Assembly (NCBI GenBank): GCA_002118135.1
Contig: BDIU01000494.1
Span: forward strand, 1 to 31,115
DNA from: Trebouxia sp. TZW2008
Taxonomy: Eukaryota; Chlorophyta; Trebouxiophyceae; Trebouxiales; Trebouxiaceae
DNA length: 31,115 nt
Direction: 5' to 3'
The notes beneath the pieces were generated by a model that made no database searches, was not told where the DNA came from, and saw nothing but the letters and a program-made list of their open reading frames with translations. A program made the position numbers and the translations under genes. This document shows positions 1 through 12,100 of the stretch, piece after piece. Numbering within the stretch: the stretch's first letter is position 1; each line of letters starts with the position of its first letter.

Positions 1-482
1 ACAGCATCTTGCCAACATACACTCTGTGCACACAGGACTAGATGCTGTTGCAAGTTGTGGGCTTGGAATGAAGCATGAGACACAGCTGAGCTCAAAAAAT
101 AACAACAAGTGATATATACTTTGCGCAAGTGGACTGTGGCACTTGCAAAGCAACAAAATCTGCAACCTGGGGAAGTGCGCTGAAATCAACAGCAACTATA
201 AAGCCACAAGGAAGGCTGAAAAGCTGCATTCAGGATGCATTGCAGATTGAACTGATGAGCAAACTGGTCAAAGGAATGTGCATCTATGTGTCACATCAGA
301 ACATCTATGTACTCGCCACAAAGAACAGGCAACACGGAGAGCTTTGCTGTGCATACTCACGCCAGCCAGCTGCGTCAACAAGCCTTGAGCCAAGTCACAG
401 AGTGTGCATGCAGAATGACAAAAACTCATAAGCCCCTGTTTCATGGTTGCATATCCAACTATGTTTTGATTACTTGCCTTCT
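1..482. other. No confident gene
   Basis: This stretch lies past the proposed 3' end of the first minus-strand gene. It contains short open frames on both strands but none with a convincing start, splice context or family motif. It may be 3' UTR, a further exon of that gene, or intergenic DNA. Confidence 0.4.
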
Positions 483-3400
483 TCAGCAATCAAACCATTT
501 CACAACGCAAAGGAAGAGAGACTGCATTGAATGTGCTATGATACACATCTGGTACACAAATTTGAAGACCTAGCTGAGCAAGGCTTGAAGAGGCAAACAG
601 CAACTTTGTGCCATGCTAAAGCTGAGGTGCACGCATGCCGAAACCTTGTCAGAGATTGCTAGACGCAGACCTAACGGACGCAGTGAGTCAAGACTACACT
701 GATGTGCATGTAATCAGACACAACTGCTGTGTAAAGTAGGCACTGCCAAAATAGTTGATGAGTGACTTGAGCAAGCAGTTATGGTGATACAGGCTGAGGT
801 GCAGACAGCAATACCCAAACAACTACAACAGAGCGCAGTTGCACAACTTGTTGTACTGACTGGACAATGATCACTTGTCATAAAATGACATTGATCAGAG
901 CCAAGAGTCAAGTAAACAGAAGCCCAGCTTTGCACTGACATCTGTTGATGGAAACCCTTACCGTATAGAAATACCCCACGTAGTTACGCAACATTGCCAC
1001 ATCTAGCTGTGAGCTGTGGATTCCAGAGCTGTATTTGTATGTGCAAGCAAGACACGGTGAAGTTGCAAGCACACTTGCAAAGGAAAATGCAAGACATCAG
1101 GAGATGCACAAGCTAGCGAGAGCAACATAGCAACACCTGAGGGACAATACAGAAGTACTCACCACGCTGTTGTAGGACTCGCTTGGCTGCCGTACGTTGG
1201 AGGGCGTTGAACGTTGTTGGCAGATTTTCTCGCAAAGCTTCCTTGAACAGGTCATCACAGTCAGCATCCAAACTGGCTCCAAACTCATCCATTTGCACAT
1301 GCCTTTTCAAAGCAGCCTTGCTGTTTGCATTGAGATGCTCTATGGAATCAATGAATTGTGCTACCTTGACCATTGACACCTGCAGAGCAGAGTCAACTGC
1401 TGCAACAAGCATGTACAAATCCTTGTAGCTGACACAAAACAAAAACAATGACTTTAGAAGCTACACTGCAAGTGTGCTGCGTCAGTTGCAGAGCAGTCAG
1501 TGTCAATGAAGGATAAGTGCATGATGAATCTTGAAGGTTGCTTTGCGCATGTGTTCATTGATCACCGTCAATGCAGGGTGTCTGCAACAAAGAAACAGCT
1601 GTAACAGTTGCTTGGGCCAAACCAGTCCTGCTGCTTGCAAGCAAAGCGCAAGCACCAAAACACAAACATGCAAAAAGGCCCTTCAAGAGAACAATCACAG
1701 CTGACATAGTTAACACAGCACTCAGCACAGCACATGTTTTTCACACTGGCAAGCTGCTTCCTGCCAGCACCCTGTACGCCCTCTGGTATAATATGGTGGT
1801 CAAAGTCAGATCCTAGCAAACATGACACCTTCTACATTGGAACGAAAATGTCAAAAAGAACGTAGCAGGTCAGTCACCTAAGCAAGCATGCCGGTCTTCA
1901 AAATGCGTAGGCGACACCTGCTCTGCACGGCAGTTCCTGACTGGCAAGAGTGTGTTCTTGGCTTGGCGTCTGCAGTGGAGTGTGGCATGACACACCAGAC
2001 CAGCACTGAGTGATGGCATGCAGCAGCTGAAGTCAGTAGCTGAGTGGCGCTACAAAAGCTGATCACAGTACGTACCTATCTGAAGTACAGTGGACTCTTC
2101 AGAAATTTGGCTAGCCGGCTCTACTACTGTGAACACAGTGTCAAGACCTGGCAAGGCTTGTAAGCTGCCTTGGACCTCTGCAGCAGACCGTATTTGACGC
2201 CCCGTAACAGGTTGTTCATTGTGCAAGCAAGCAGACATAGAAGTAGTAGAATGCAACAAGAAAACGCACTTTCACTGCATAGTTGGCAGCTGCTGACGTG
2301 ACTCCGCAATACAGACGTCCATTGTGCGTATCGTGAAAGCATGCAAACTACAAGGCTGGTTAGCTCCGCTCACCTGCATACTTAGAAGCAGGACGTGCGA
2401 CAAGCCTGGGAGAGAAAGCACCGCTGCTTGTTTGTACGATCCGCTGCACGCAGCGCTCTGGGAGAAAGAACAACAGTACGCTCGTTCGAGCTGGATGACG
2501 AAAGCGTATTGAACGACAGCAAATCAGTTGTTGCACTTGAACTCTGCTCACGTCTGCAATCTTGTTCTAAACGCTGTACAACTTTGCAAGACTTTGTCAT
2601 AAACGCTCATGCAACAAACTCTGCAACCAGGAGGCACTCAAAGTTGGAAGGCAACAACCTGACTTGGCAAGTCTAACAAACTGCAGCACATTTGGGGAAA
2701 TACCTCAAGCAACAACCTTCACACTGTAGTCAAACAAGCAGGATGGTCAGGAAGTTCAGCTCGACAGTAAAACATAGGTTTCAGCAGCTATTGATTGTGA
2801 GACCACTTGTTCCACGCTCAATTCACTTGCCATGTACCCCCAAGAACCTGCACAAAAGGCATATGCAGCTCAAGGTTCCAATGGGCCCAAGACTTCACTT
2901 GTGCAAGGCCCCAGCAGAGAGACCAGAAAAGTCTACGCCGTCAGATTCAATAATGGGAGCCTCTGTCTATAGAGACAGCTGGCAGTTGCTGCTCTCAAAG
3001 CAGCAAGCAGCAGGTAGTTAACCTATGAAGGGTCAGCCCTGAGGCAAGCTATGCACAATACTGATATTGCAGTGAGTGCGGACCATGAAAACAGATGCCA
3101 AGGAGCTTCTGTCACAGCAAAAGATGCATCTGGGTGTTTCAAAGGTAGTTGCACCTGCGTCATCACAAGATCAGGTAAAATGCAATCATGCATATGCACA
3201 ACTATGCTTGAGCTCGGCGCAAGCAGTTTGGCGTAGAACGCCTGCCTTGATGAAGCTGACATCAGCGTTGTACGTTGTCAATTCAAAGGGTTGGCAAGGA
3301 GAAGTCAAGGGCCAGGTCAGGATTGACCAAGGTGACACCAACCCAGCCTGAGCTGATGTCTGAAACTTCTTCTTGAAGGCTCAACAAGCAGAAGTCAGCG

Positions 3401-5140
3401 CTGTCAACATGTGTCAAACCTGCATGCACGCTGTCAAGCTTTGCATAGGACTGTTGTATCCGGTGAAACACCATATGTCATATTCAATATGTGACATGCA
3501 GTGCGCAGTCATTTGAGACAACGACTGTGGTGCAATTTGTGAAACACGCGGTGCGCTGGCATTAATATGCAATGCATGATGTGCAAGTGTTTTGGAGTAT
3601 CAATCACTGCAATGCAGACTGTGGTCAATCAATGGCCACATTCAAGATGTCTGCTTGAAGATATGAGATGACATACAAGCACAGCAACAAATGTGATGTG
3701 GATTACGTGTGTGACTACCTGTACTTGGACCAGAGTGCAGAGCTGACACATCACAGCTGCTGTCTAAGGATGTACTGGCTGCATTCGACGACGCTTCATG
3801 AAGCACCGCTGGGCTTGCCTGGAATGGTTGCCTGCCTGCACAACACCAACAGCCTTTCAGACCTCATATGAAGGAAACATGTCACGCTGTGAAAGGCCAT
3901 ATGCAGTAATCGACTTGCAATGCGTTTTGTGTGACATATGGTGTTTGAAGAGCATAAATCATTGGGAGGGAGTGCAAATTGCGAAATGCATAATACATTC
4001 AACACGTAAGACATAACATGCACGTAATTTGAAGTATCAATCACTAACAGTGACAGTATAGTGATTCACTACTGCACTTCATGACTAAGGGCAGGCATGG
4101 CAGAATTCGAGGGCGTTTTGCAAGTTTGCTGCCCTACTTGCTCACCTGAGCTTCGCTTGGGCTTGTAGCATTTGCACCACATGAGCAGGTGTGGATATGG
4201 TGGCCATGTCATGCTGTGCAGGCTCAGCTCATGCAGCAATTCAGGCTGCACCTCCAGGCTCTGAGATTTGGGACAAGTGAAGCACCGGTTGACCTCCGCC
4301 AGGCTTACTTGGCGTGATAGCATTTTGCTCAGTACCCCTGAGAGCAGCAAATGAAGGTCAGTACAATGCAAACCGGACAACAATGGTGTCAATGCAGTTC
4401 ACGTAGCCTCCGGCAACTGGACTTTAGCACACTCATACTCAGGACAACAAGGATGTCAAAGCAGCTCACTTGGCCTCACGCGCCTGGAATTTATCCAGTC
4501 AGGACAATCATGCTGCCAGTGCAGTTCACAGTCTCCCGCTTGCCTGCAACGACGTTACGACCGCCCCAGACTGGGAATGTGCGCATGTCGCACAGGTCCC
4601 CAAGGAGAAGTTCAATGTCCTCAAGACAAGTCTCCTTGCTACAACGGTCGTTGAACGAGAATGGCTGGCCAGCACACAGCATTCTTAGAACGGTGCAAAA
4701 CGCGTGGACCTTCTGATCGCGCTGCCAACACTCTTCCTCCGTGCGAGCTTGACCCTCAGGGAAGTCGGGTCGCTTGCCTCGTTTGGTAGCCGGTCCCTGC
4801 AATTTTATGACAATAGGTGTACGTGCGACGTCGACTCAATGAGTCTGGCGCTTGCACAGCTGGAGCGGACACCTACGGGACTGACCTGGTAGCAACCTCC
4901 TTGTCTTGCCGCGATCACCCTGCACAGCTCGTTTCTCAAGCTGGGCCAGCCTGGCTGGAGTGCCAGTGCCTCGAGCAGATCCACAAACTCGTCAGCATCC
5001 ATGACCCGTGCAACAAGCTGTTTGCACCCAGACGGCTTCCGCACGCGGCGAGTGCCAAAGCTGTTTCTTGCAGCAAGATCCGCTCGGCAGGACCGACGCT
5101 GCCAGGCCTCCTGGCTGGAGACTGCAAGACGACTTGCCAT
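483..5140 (-). CDS. Multi-exon gene of unknown function (about 680 codons)
   Basis: I do not recognise this protein. Reading down the minus strand, a phase-consistent chain is 5140-4886, 4796-4559, 4337-4146, 3835-3719, 3419-3328, 3241-3062, 2966-2899, 2620-2580, 2490-2374, 2177-2076, 1922-1878, 1812-1734, 1428-1137, 1006-962, 941-875, 670-645 and 569-483 (TGA). Every intron in the chain is GT-AG. Joins from 5140 to 2899 and from 2490 to 1734 are well supported by open frames and strong sites. The 41-nt exon at 2580-2620 and everything below 1137 are tentative. The start chosen is MASRLAV at 5140; the next 45 residues are rich in Arg, Ser and Ala and could be an organelle-targeting sequence. 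Acidic helical segments (DADEFVDLLEAL, ECWQRDQKVHAF) follow, and residues encoded at 1137-1428 look like a helical domain. No signal peptide, membrane span or known motif was seen. It lies downstream of the bilin reductase gene on the same strand, about 620 bases away. Confidence 0.55.
4374..4530 (-). repeat. Three-copy intronic tandem repeat
   Basis: The intron 4338-4558 of the unknown minus-strand gene holds three degenerate copies of a unit whose + strand core reads AGGACAAYMATG, then GTC or GCC, then GCAGYTCAC. The cores begin at about 4374, 4441 and 4501. Two copies are exactly 60 bases apart. On the sense strand each unit begins with GTGARCTGC, which looks like a weak 5' splice site. 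Confidence 0.6.
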
Positions 5141-5236
5141 GACACATATTGCTGCAGTGAGACATACATTGCAGCTTATGTAGTTTGGCAGTTGCTTGTG
5201 CGGGTCGGTGCGGCACCGAGCAGGCCAGTGAACCAA

Positions 5237-5760
5237 TGTGAAACCTAGAGACTTTCCCCAAATTGGCGAAATGATAAAGTTAGCGCAAAATTTTCCAACC
5301 CTGTGAGTAAACCGGATATCCTGCGAACCTGGTACGGAAGCTGCTGTTTCGAGAGGTTCGTAGCATCAATGCTGCTAGATCTGACTAACAATTGCCCTGA
5401 TGTGGCGACGGGTCTGGTCAAACATGGACATGACAGTCACTAGTTTGACATTGTGAAAAATTATCACAGAGCAGCAGAAATCTTTGAATGCTACTCAAAA
5501 GGGAACCCTGAAGATTTGCAAAGCATTATAATTATGCATACGGCAGAAATTCGTTAAGGCTGGCAAACAAGCACAACACCCAGATCTGCAGTAACTTCTG
5601 ATGTAATTGAGGTACAACAGATCTGCCAAGCTGATGCATGGCACATGCCATATGGTCTGCGCTGATACTGGCATTAGCAAGAATGATCCCACCATAGACA
5701 GACATGTCATGTCATGCTATGCTGTTTGACCACGCAGTGTCGGAAAAGCGCTTTGCTCAG
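5237..5760. other. Intergenic region between two minus-strand genes
   Basis: This holds the 3' flank of the bilin reductase gene and the promoter side of the unknown gene starting at 5140. No convincing coding sequence, repeat or TATA-like box was seen. Confidence 0.5.
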
Positions 5761-8700
5761 TCACAAGTCAGCAGCATCATGTGATGGACTATCAAACATG
5801 ACATTCTGCATGTAAGCATCTGCAACCTCAGCATCAAAGGCAGCAGTAAGCACGCTCCGGGTGCTGCTATTCTTCAGATGCTGCTGTGCATAGCGCTCAT
5901 GCGCTGCCTTGACCTCTGCACGCCTACTGCTCCTGCACATCATTAATGAAGTCGCCCATGAGCACTGTGCAACATGCATGGGCATTGACATCATGCAGAG
6001 TACGTATCAGCTTGATGCAGCAGAGCTGACAGCTGAATGTGCTGTCTGCTACATCAAATTTGGCAAGTCTACAAGCAAAGTAGACATACACAGGCCTTGT
6101 GTTGCCCAGAAATGTATGCTGTCGCCTACTCATATGAGCTGAAGTGACAAGATTGTGCGTCCTTAGGACCAAAGGACCAACATGACGCTATAGAGCTCCA
6201 AGCGTTGCATGTTTGAGGTGCAAGATACAATCACAAACACAACAGGTCAACGACTTGTGGAGACGGAAAGTAGAAAACGGGCTGCTTACTGGTTGCTAGG
6301 GATCTTGCTGGTCTGTGCTGAGAGCTGTAAGTATGCGTGTGAGAGGGCGATGGTGTATTTGATGAAGTTGCCAAGCTCCTCAGTTGTGGTGGGGCGCATG
6401 ATCACGCACAAGTGGGAGAAAATCTCCTTGCCCCAGTCAGGGACAGATCTGTTGTTTGACAGATGATATCGCTCTTGAAGCTGACTGCACAGCATTCAGC
6501 AAATTTTGAGCGTGACTGTCAGGCAGCAAGCAAACGCAAGGTGCGCTTCTTGAGCATCTGTGGCTTTTAGCTCAGGCGCAATTGAGCACCAGTCAGACAA
6601 GAGGGAGGTGGGGGGAGGGTTGAGGGGTGGGGTTGAGATGCAGCGCTGGTCCATAACAGCGTCATTCATACAGCATGAGCAGCAGCCTACTTGTGCATTG
6701 CTGCTGTAAGCAGTGCATGCTGCCGCAGTTGAGGATTGCCTTAGCATTGTCCCAACACAAAAAATCATTCAGTCCCTGAATGCAGATGCATTTGTTGTTA
6801 CTTGAAAAAGAGGGCAGACGCACAACATTCACCAATCTAAACTATGCATGATGTATCAATGCATGCTGTACTCTTGCCAGATGAATGCAGTAAAGTGAGA
6901 CAACATACGCCTCCAGGCCATGTGGTAAGTGATTTGCAGATTGTGTTACCTGACAAGGCTCACAAAGATTGGTGGCAAGGTCCTGTTTGTTGACACTGGG
7001 CAGGGGTCAATGCACACCAAAGAGATGCGCCCGTTCTTGCCCACCATGTCAAATGACAAAATTGGCAGGTCATACTCGACCCTTGGGTACATCACACAGT
7101 GGATGACCTGCATTACAAATCATGCCATTTGCAACATTTACAATTTTGCAAGCGAAAGTGCTGCTACGGCAAGCCGAGTGTGTGGAAATTGAGCTTGTGC
7201 AGGCCAAAATTATGTGCAGTACTCTGTTTGGTTATCCTGCTACTCTTGACTCAAGTCAGAAATGTATGATTGCAGCATAAGCTGTAACATCCAGACTTGC
7301 TCATATCATGCATTGCTGTCAAAAGCTGCATGTCAAACAAGCTGTGCATGCTGTCAAATCTTGCCTGTAAGCCGTCTTGTCTGTGAGCTAGCTCCAGATG
7401 CAGCTTCCTGAAAACATCGCTGCAATAGACTCTGTTTTCAATCTGCATGCGGGGCCATTTGGGGTCCCCCTTTTTGGGTGATGGGATGTCAGCATAGCCG
7501 TATGGGCCTGATGCTTGCTCAGGATCCATTGAGTCAAGGAACTTGTATTTCTGCAATCAACACAATTGTGGTGATGTTATGTTGTGAGTACATCTGCACT
7601 CACGTGCTGTGTATGATGCCACAATGTGTACGTCGGTGGACTAAAAGCAAAATGCCAGGCTCAAATACCAGCAGATTACAGTGGCAGCACGAGAAGAAAC
7701 AGCAGAATTGAGATGCGCCAGTTTGCAATGGCTGTCAGTCAATGGCACAGATGCTTGACATTGCAGATGTGACATTAGTATCAGAAGCTACAGGAGCTAT
7801 GTCAAATTTTGTAAGACTTGGCAAGGAAGAGACCTTTTCCATTTTGAACAATTTAAGCGCCTCGATTTCATGTCGCCAGAGCCCTTCAACCTGAGCAGTG
7901 AGGCCTGCAAAAGGGGGTTCCATGGCGCCTTTTAATCTCCATGTGCCCATGCCAATTTGCTTTGTGTACTCATTGATGCTGTCATTCTGCTGTTCAAGCG
8001 TGTACTCCTGCAACCAAATGGCAGTGCAAAGTCAAATGGGGCAGTAGCAACCCTGCAAATTCAGGTTCTGCATATGCATGTGCAATGATGAAATGTAGAG
8101 CAGTTGCCTGTAGCTGCATGCAAGTGTACCTCTGCTGGTTGTGCTTCTTGTGCCTGTGCAGCTGCCGCGCAACAGCCTCTGCTGCTATATGCAACACGCT
8201 GGTTTGTGAAATGTCGCACGCCTGCAGGCAAGCGAGATCAGTACAGCTCTGACTTCTGCCACGCGAAAATGCCTTGCTGTGTGGTGTGTTTACACTTGTC
8301 AGAAAAGAAGGTGCATAGCACGTGCCAAAATCAAGTCTTTCCCAAAAAGTTGAAGCTCACCAGTACCCTGACGGCCAAATGAGGGAGAATGCGCACTCGG
8401 GTAGCGACCCCACGGTCCGCTTAAAAGCCTGCACTGCTTTAAGGTCAAGGGCTGGACATGCAGAATCCACTGGGCATGTCAAATTCCGGTCTTACCGAGG
8501 TCTAACAGGAAGTGCTGTGCCGCAAGCTGGCCCGCAAGTCGTGGGCGTAAAGACGCCTTGCATGCAAGCTAAGAAGGCCGCTCGGCCAGACTAGTCTGTG
8601 TCACGCACGCAGCCGACGCTCACGAGTCAGATTAGGCCGTGCAGCACAACAATTTGGGCAATAGCGGCAACGCTGAGCTGACAAGCGCAGGTCAAACTCC

Positions 8701-8863
8701 TAGCATTGCGCAGGCACTGAACAGAAAGGCACGCACTGCAGACAGACAGGGCCGGTTTGCTCATCGGCAGCAAAACAATATCGCCCTTTCGCCCTTTCGG
8801 AGGGCTGCCAGTCGGGGCTTTGCTGAGCCTTATGCAAATTGCTTTTCCGGAAGCTCTGCGCAC
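5761..8863 (-). CDS. PCYA: Ferredoxin-dependent bilin reductase, probably PcyA type
   Basis: The family uses electrons from ferredoxin to reduce biliverdin to a phytobilin in the plastid; PcyA makes phycocyanobilin. Exons, reading down the minus strand: 8568-8496, 8221-8130, 8007-7774, 7550-7365, 7107-6950, 6484-6290 and 5932-5761 (TGA at 5761). The 7774 boundary and the first exon are uncertain. The first exon probably lies in an open frame at 8627-8863, where MSKPALSV at 8764 is a plausible transit-peptide start. Family motifs are clear: IENRVY, FRKLHLELA, DGLQ then VIHCVMYPR, EYDLPILSFD, VPDWGKEIFS, and the C-terminal KNSSTRSVL and YMQNVMFD. Glu (HLE), His (VIH) and Asp (SFD) lie 12 and 17 residues apart, exactly the spacing of PcyA Glu76, His88 and Asp105. 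The His favours PcyA over the HY2 and PebS types, which as I recall carry Asn there. PEBB or PUBS types are not excluded. About 369 residues are accounted for, against about 250 in cyanobacterial PcyA; the excess is N-terminal and Ala-rich, fitting plastid import. Confidence 0.88.
6601..6637 (+). other. G-quadruplex-capable G tract in a bilin reductase intron
   Basis: The + strand has successive G runs of 3, 2, 6, 3, 4 and 4 separated by 1-4 bases, which satisfies the G3+N1-7 rule. It lies in the intron 6485-6949. The + strand is the template for this minus-strand gene, so the transcript carries the complementary C-rich tract. Confidence 0.75.
7108..7364 (-). other. GC-AG intron inside the bilin reductase catalytic region
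   Basis: On the sense strand the exon ends TTACAG at 7365 and the intron begins GCAAGA rather than GT; it ends AATGCAG before 7107. The junction rebuilds the family motif DGLQ|VIHCVM in phase 0. No GT within the following 30 bases gives a compatible phase or keeps this spacing. The donor matches the known AG|GCAAG consensus of minor-frequency GC-AG introns. Confidence 0.85.
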
Positions 8864-9134
8864 CTGCGCTGCAAAGCTTAATCACAGCACGCCTCGCTGG
8901 TTTGCATCAGGGTGCATGAGGGGTGCATTGTCTCGTATGGAGAGCGCTTGGGGTGAAAACCATTGAAGCTCTGAATCAGTGCTGACTCAGCTCGCTCTAT
9001 AGATCAACTCCTATGCAAGAGGAACCCCGCGCATTGAGTTTCACACAGCATTGTGTACAGCTGCACTGCAGTATATAGCGCGCTCTTGGGGACTGTCAAG
9101 TGATTGGTCGCTTTGCTGACAACACTTTTCAGTG
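8864..9134. promoter_or_regulatory. Divergent promoter region; TATA-like box for the MINDY gene
   Basis: The bilin reductase gene (minus) and the MINDY gene (plus) face away from each other across this space. TATATAG at 9072-9078 lies 57 bases before the MINDY ATG, so transcription could start near 9105 with a 5' UTR of about 30 bases. No matching box was seen for the minus-strand gene. Confidence 0.45.
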
Positions 9135-12100
9135 ATGAGTGAAGCTACTGCCAAATCTAGTCCTACGTACAAGCTGAAGCGGATCGACTTCTTCGGCCGT
9201 AGAGTCCCTGTTGCATTGCAAAATGAAAACGGTCCGTGTCCACTGCTTGCCATTGCGAACATATTACTTTTGAAGAAGCAGATCGAGTTGCCAGACAGCG
9301 CATCGGACATTTCGCAGGTAGGTTAGCAGACTGGAAATCTTCAGCTCAAGCAGCATCATGTTGCGAGTTTTCTCATGTGTACACATATCATCATATGGTC
9401 ATCACCTTGGAGACACGGTACAACTCATGCTGGTGTTTGCAGAATCGCTTGGTTTCCCTAATTGCTGGTCATCTTTTAGACACAAATGATGAACAGAAAG
9501 TAGGCAAAGGCTTGCCAGAGGAGTACAAAGTCAATCTGCGCAAGAATGTGGCAGATGCCATCAGCATTCTGCCCAAGCTGACTACAGGCGTTGACGTCAA
9601 CGTGCGCTTCCATGATGTCAAAGGCTTTGAATTCACTGATGAGATTGCCATTTTTGACCTCCTGGACATCAGTCTGGTTCATGGCTGGCTTGTAGACCCA
9701 CAGGTACCACAAACCTTGCTTACACTGAGGCATGTCACTTGGCACTGCAATCATTGGTGCCAGCTATCATGACATGTGCCATTCACCTTGTTGCACAGCA
9801 ACCATAATCTTGCACCATAAGAGATTATCGTCACAGTATATACATGTGGGTATAGGTGTTGCTCAATGCTTTGTGCTCAGCAAATTTGTGAGAGAGAGGA
9901 ATGCATGCATGCAAGGGCATATGCTTTGCATGCAGGACACAGCTGCAGCTGTATTGGCTCAGAAATCCTACAATGAGCTTGTGGAGCAGCTGGTGACCAT
10001 CTTGGGGGATGCAACCCCAAAGCGGCTTCTGACACCACAGCTGAGCCGGCACACCAGCGGCTTCAGCACACCCAGACGGACGACCAGCTCCAGCCTTGCT
10101 GCAGTGGCCCCTTCAGACTTGCTCTCCCCAGCAGAGATCCCCAGTTCCAGTCCTGCTCTTCACTCAGGGCCCTTCAGCCATCATGCACAGACACCAGCCA
10201 AGCCTACTGCTGCCACACAATCAGCTACATCAAGCACACCTCGATCAGCCTCCTCTTTTCCCACTGCAAGTACTGCTGCTGCTGAGGTACCACACCCACA
10301 GGGTCCAGCTGCCAGCACTGTCGGCATGTCGCCAGCAGCATCTGCGTCTGGGTCGACCGCTGATGCTGCTGCTGATGCCACTCCTCAGGAGCAACATCTC
10401 TCCCCAACTGGCACAACAAGCAGCTCAGATGCAAATCAACCGTCGATCACAGAAGCTCAGCAGACAGGTGGGCCAACAGGCAGCTTAGTCAGCGTCCAAC
10501 AGCAAGCCGCAACCACAGATGTAGGCACTGGTGAAGAGCGTCATAGTCAAACAGGGCATGCACAGCCTTCAGCTGATCAGCTACAAAAGGTTTTGGCTTC
10601 ACCAGCAGCAGGCCTAGCAGACAGAGCTTACCCTTTGCCAGTTGCGTCCTCAGATGGTGTACATGCCTCGACAGCATCTCTTAGCAGCCCTCAGACCAGT
10701 GGCAAATTTGATGCCCATATTGCCACTGCCCCCACACCCTACCCTAGCCTAGCCAGCGAATTGAGCCAACCCAATTCGCCAGTCCTAGCAAAGGTTCCGC
10801 CCAAAAGCGCCCCTTCATCTCCCAATGGCAAAGGTCAAGCAACAGCATCAGCCAGTGCTGAAAGCAAAAGCCGCTTTGCTCCATCAGATGCTGATCACAC
10901 AGTGACAAGAGCTGATGCTGACGCAATTATTGTGGGTGCTGAGGAGAGCAAGACAGACGCCCTTGCTGACAGTTTGGATAAGCTCAGCATGCAACCAGAG
11001 GTGGGCAGCACGTCAGCAGCCTCAGTTGCAGACCTTGATGACCTCAGTGGCGCTGAGCTGACTCAGGCTGCTGAGTTGAGTCATGCTGCAGACCAGTCAG
11101 ACAGTGCGCCAGACCTGAAGCTTGACACTGCTGAGGATGAGCAGTTGCAGCTGGCACTTGCAATCTCACTTGAGCAGCAAGAAGCTGAAGAGGCAAATGA
11201 CATAAGTGCAGAGGCTCATCAGGCAGATCCAGAGGCTCAGTCAAGCCACAGTCATGATGCACAGGCTACGTCACTTTCAAGCATTCCTGAGACAAAGGCA
11301 AGCAGCCAGCCTAGTGCACTCGGCAGCTCACATCCTGTACAGTCCTCAGCAGATGCAAGAGTCGAGCCATCCTTGCCTGCTAATGACACAAGCACCTCTG
11401 GCCAAACAGCTGATTCCAAGGGTCAGCAGACTCACAAGCAGCAGTCACAGCCACTGGCGCAAAGTGAAGCTACAAGCACAGCTGCTGCTACAGAAGCTGA
11501 TCAGGCAGATACTGACAAGCAGGCCGCACAGCCCAGCCATGCTGCCTCTAGCAGTCATAGACAGCTGGAAGAGCATCAGCTAGACCTGTTGTCAGCACAG
11601 AATGCTCAAGGCACTGATGCTGCAGAAGGCTCTGGCAGTGGCAGTCATCAGCAAGCTCCTCTTGGAGATGATAACGGTGAGGCGCAAGGCCAGCAGTCCA
11701 ATGCTAAGACACCCTTGGCAAGCCAGGGTCCTCAAACAGGTGTGGCATAAGTACATGAGTATATTTGCACACGTGGATTGCTCCAGTATGTACCTAGCTG
11801 GGCTCGCTGAGCCTGTCTAGCACACGTTTGGCATGAACAACATGGCATGTGGAGATGTGTTGCATGACGTACCATTGACCATTTAGAAGGCTCATAGGAA
11901 CTCAGGGAAACATTGCAGATCTGGCTTCTCTTTCTTTGCGTTTGTCTTTCTTTTGTCTCTCTTCCTGTTGCTGTGTGAATAGGACCCTGCACATGCTGCC
12001 TCTGCTGCTTGTGTCTTTCCTCTGTGGCATGGTTGCCATGGCCTGTGCTTCTGTTCTCATCAAGCAGGGGTTTGTGGTGTGCATTGTTGACATTGTCTTG

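Noticed and set aside
4817..5248. Plus-strand open frame of 143 codons
   Set aside because: It is antisense to the first exon of the unknown minus-strand gene, which has the better start and splice donor.
6929..7192. Plus-strand open frame of 87 codons
   Set aside because: It is antisense to bilin reductase exon 6950-7107, whose reverse strand carries clear family motifs.
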